From RUG806 sp963624415 (GTDB lineage Bacteria > Bacillota > Clostridia > Oscillospirales > Acutalibacteraceae), in assembly GCA_963624415.1 (NCBI GenBank), contig CAVFPQ010000135.1, forward strand, positions 1 through 6,062: a stretch of 6,062 nt of DNA, written 5' to 3'. The notes under the pieces are model-generated. The model searched no databases and had not been told where the DNA came from. It was given only the letters and a program-made list of their open reading frames with translations. This document shows, piece by piece, positions 3,777 to 6,062 of this stretch. Position 1 is the first letter of the stretch. Each line of letters starts with the position of its first letter. Made by a program: the position numbers and the translations under genes.

Positions 3777-6062
3777 CAAAAACTTTATAAGCGACATCGG
3801 CTTCGGCGGAAAAAGAAGTGTATCTGCCGTCGTAAGCAAAGTTTATTCCGTCAACTTTATATTTACCGTAAATTTTGACAGTCTGATTGCAGGACGACAT
3901 AATCACGGCTTCTTTAAGCTCATGATTTTGCCATTCTATATTTACGGTAATTCCGCTTCGTGCCGTAAGCCCCTTAACGGTACCGTTTTTCCACTCATCG
4001 GGGAGTGCAGGAAGAAATTCAAGTACAAAACCGTTGTCATAGACATTGCTCTGAAGAAGCATTTCACAGACACCCGATACAGCACCGAAGTTTCCGTCTA
4101 TCTGGAACGGCGGATGTGCATCGACAAGATTTCTGTAAACTCCGCCGCCTCTTACATAATTAAATCTGTGTGTACTGTCAACAAGGCGCAGAAGGCGTTT
4201 ATAGAGCTTTAACGAACGGTTGCCGTCCTTAAGCCTTGCCCAGAAGTTTATTTTCCACGCAAGTGACCAACCTGTGCCGTTGTCTCCGCGAATTTCAAGC
4301 GAACGCCGACAAGCCTCTGCAAGCTCGGGAGTTTTTATCGTGCTTATCATACTGCCGGGGTGAAGTCCGTACAGGTGAGACACATGACGGTGGTTTATTT
4401 CGGGGGCATTCAGATCCCAGTCTTTTCCCCACTCGCAAAGCTGACCCGCCTTGCCGATTTTAAGCGGAGATAAACGTGAGCGGAGAGAAATAAGCTTTTT
4501 TCGAAGCTCTTCATCCGTATCAAGAAGCTCGGAGAAATAAATCATATCACCGAAATTATCATAGAGCATTTCAATGTCCATTGCGGTGCCTTTTGTAACC
4601 CAGCCCTCTTTGCCGTCATCGGTCTTAAAATTGTTTTCGGGAGAAGTTGCGGGGTTTGTCATAAGGGTGCCGTCGGAATTTTCGTACAGCAGGTCAATAT
4701 TGAACAGACAGTTTTCTTTTATGATCGGATAATATTTTTTCAGAATTTCAATATCATTCGTAAAGTAGTAAAGCTCAGCCAAATGTCTGCACATCCATGC
4801 GCCGCCCAAGGGATACTGCGCCCAGCCGCCGCACCAGCCGGGTGAAGTCCAAAGCCACGGAGATGTAATAGTATAAATTGTCCATCCCCTCGCATTATAG
4901 TACGCCTTTGCGGTTTTTCTGCCGTTTTCGGGCAATGCGGAAATAAGATCGGCAAACGGCTTAATGCAATCTGAAAGCCCTGTCAGATACGCGGGCCAAT
5001 AGTTCATCTGTACATTTATGTTGGCGTGATAGTCGCAGTGCCACGGCGGAGTGTACTCGTTGCACCATATTCCCTGAAGATTGGCGGGAAGGATATTTTC
5101 GGGGCGTGAGGAAGATATGAGAAGATATCTGCCGAAGTTGAAGAACAGTTCGCAAAGCTCAGCCGAAGCGCCGTTTTTTGAGGAATCCGACAGCAGTTCA
5201 TCAACCGTTTTGCCCGAAGGCTCTGTAATTGAAAGAGAACATCTGTCATAAAAGCCAGAATATTCTTTTATATGTCTTTCATAAAGTTCGGAATAAGAAT
5301 ATCTGTCGGCTTGTGTTAAAATCTCATCGCATTTTTTTATGGGGTCATCGCCCTTAAAATTTTTGCTTTGGTCAAGAATATAATCGGTTGCCGCAGTAAA
5401 CACAGCCGTAATATTTTCGGCATTTCTGATTTTAAGATATGTATCAGTCGGAATAATTTCGGCACCGTCCGCATAAATTTTGCACTTACCGGCAAACTTC
5501 ATATGCGAGTCGTCATTGTCGCAGTAGCCGTAAAAAGAAAATCCGTCGGAAGTATATTTCAGCTCTCTTATATCCTTGCGGGCGAATGTTACATCTATGT
5601 CAATCGTTCCGTTTTCGGGAGCGTCAAAGCGGAAAACAATAACATTGTCGGCATTTGACGCAAAGGCAGTGCGTGAATAATCGTTTTTTGCCGCAGTGAA
5701 CGAATCGGCATAGACAGCCTCAGACAAATCAAGCTTTCGTGAGTAATTTTTGGCATGATACGGCAGCTTCGGGAAGCTGAATATAAGCTCGCCGAGAGTC
5801 TGATAGGAGCATGAATACGCATCATCAAATCCGCCGCCGAAATTCGTAAAATGCTCGTCTAAAATATGCTGGGCTTTTTTGTAATCCTCTTTGTTTACGG
5901 CTTCACGAAGTTCGGGAAGATGAGTATAAGCATCGGGGCGATCGGCCTTATCAAACGGAGCATCACACCAAAGACTCACTTCATTAAGCTGGCATACATA
6001 TTTTTTTACACCGCCGTAAAGCATTGCGCCGAGCCTGCCGCTGCCTATGGGCAGAGCGTGAT
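3757..6062 (-). CDS. GH95 alpha-L-fucosidase-like glycoside hydrolase, 5' end outside window
   Basis: 767 residues are visible (numbered from the first whole codon, 6060-6058). The reading frame is open to the window edge, and the first residues HALPIGSGRLGA followed by MLYGG and QLNE form the conserved N-terminal GH95 motif. The Met codon at 6024 is therefore internal and the true start lies just beyond the window. An N-terminal beta domain (about 1-270) leads to an alpha-helical barrel (about 300-680) and a C-terminal beta domain. Family motifs are PANLQGIW (325-332), NIN before VQMNYWPA (Asn347, Asn349), SPENNF (Glu475), HRHVSHLYGLHPG (557-569) and HPPFQIDGNFG (649-659, Asp655). By analogy with characterised GH95 enzymes, Glu475 is the likely general acid, with the two Asn and Asp655 activating water in an inverting mechanism. 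The probable substrate is Fuc-alpha-1,2-Gal ends of mucin or milk glycans; alpha-L-galactosidase activity is an alternative. About 18 cysteines hint at a cytoplasmic enzyme, but a signal peptide cannot be excluded. MetY starts 39 bases later with no terminator between. Confidence 0.93.
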   Translation of the reverse strand, partial: HALPIGSGRLGAMLYGGVKKYVCQLNEVSLWCDAPFDKADRPDAYTHLPELREAVNKEDYKKAQHILDEHFTNFGGGFDDAYSCSYQTLGELIFSFPKLPYHAKNYSRKLDLSEAVYADSFTAAKNDYSRTAFASNADNVIVFRFDAPENGTIDIDVTFARKDIRELKYTSDGFSFYGYCDNDDSHMKFAGKCKIYADGAEIIPTDTYLKIRNAENITAVFTAATDYILDQSKNFKGDDPIKKCDEILTQADRYSYSELYERHIKEYSGFYDRCSLSITEPSGKTVDELLSDSSKNGASAELCELFFNFGRYLLISSSRPENILPANLQGIWCNEYTPPWHCDYHANINVQMNYWPAYLTGLSDCIKPFADLISALPENGRKTAKAYYNARGWTIYTITSPWLWTSPGWCGGWAQYPLGGAWMCRHLAELYYFTNDIEILKKYYPIIKENCLFNIDLLYENSDGTLMTNPATSPENNFKTDDGKEGWVTKGTAMDIEMLYDNFGDMIYFSELLDTDEELRKKLISLRSRLSPLKIGKAGQLCEWGKDWDLNAPEINHRHVSHLYGLHPGSMISTIKTPELAEACRRSLEIRGDNGTGWSLAWKINFWARLKDGNRSLKLYKRLLRLVDSTHRFNYVRGGGVYRNLVDAHPPFQIDGNFGAVSGVCEMLLQSNVYDNGFVLEFLPALPDEWKNGTVKGLTARSGITVNIEWQNHELKEAVIMSSCNQTVKIYGKYKVDGINFAYDGRYTSFSAEADVAYKVFVDTANN

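Overview
This 6,062-base window looks like a contig from an anaerobic gut Clostridium-class bacterium (Oscillospirales/Ruminococcaceae-like). This is an inference from moderate GC content, AGGAG-type ribosome binding sites, a MetA-type homoserine acetyltransferase paired with MetY, and a GH95 fucosidase. It is not a firm taxonomic assignment. A run of ten Ns at 356-365 is an assembly gap.

All well-supported genes lie on the minus strand. Reading in the direction of transcription (right to left), the window opens inside a GH95 alpha-L-fucosidase-like gene (3757-6062, 5' end off the window). It continues with metY, O-acetylhomoserine sulfhydrylase (2440-3717); metA, homoserine O-acyltransferase with acetyl-CoA-type specificity (1485-2414); and a membrane-anchored GH25 muramidase (622-1488), which overlaps metA by the four bases ATGA. 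A strong sigma-A-type promoter (TTGACA, 17-bp spacer, extended -10 TGATACGAT) lies across the last codons of the fucosidase gene and should drive metY-metA-GH25.

The left 620 bases hold no complete gene. They contain a possible 35-codon gene remnant, a hairpin-rich non-coding stretch (about 397-540) next to the gap, the C-terminal part of an unrecognised small protein (116-355), a bidirectional terminator (core 78-109), and possibly the last codons of a convergent plus-strand gene (2-55).

MetA and MetY form a complete two-step direct-sulfhydrylation route: homoserine plus acetyl-CoA gives O-acetylhomoserine, which with sulfide gives homocysteine. The muramidase is an unexpected third member of this unit and has no obvious metabolic link to it. 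The fucosidase upstream belongs to glycan foraging. I see no defence system, mobile element, CRISPR array or clearly novel multi-gene system. The items most worth a second look are the structured spacer beside the gap, the Glu111 specificity signature in MetA, the riboswitch-free short leader of the met unit, and the met-lysozyme coupling.
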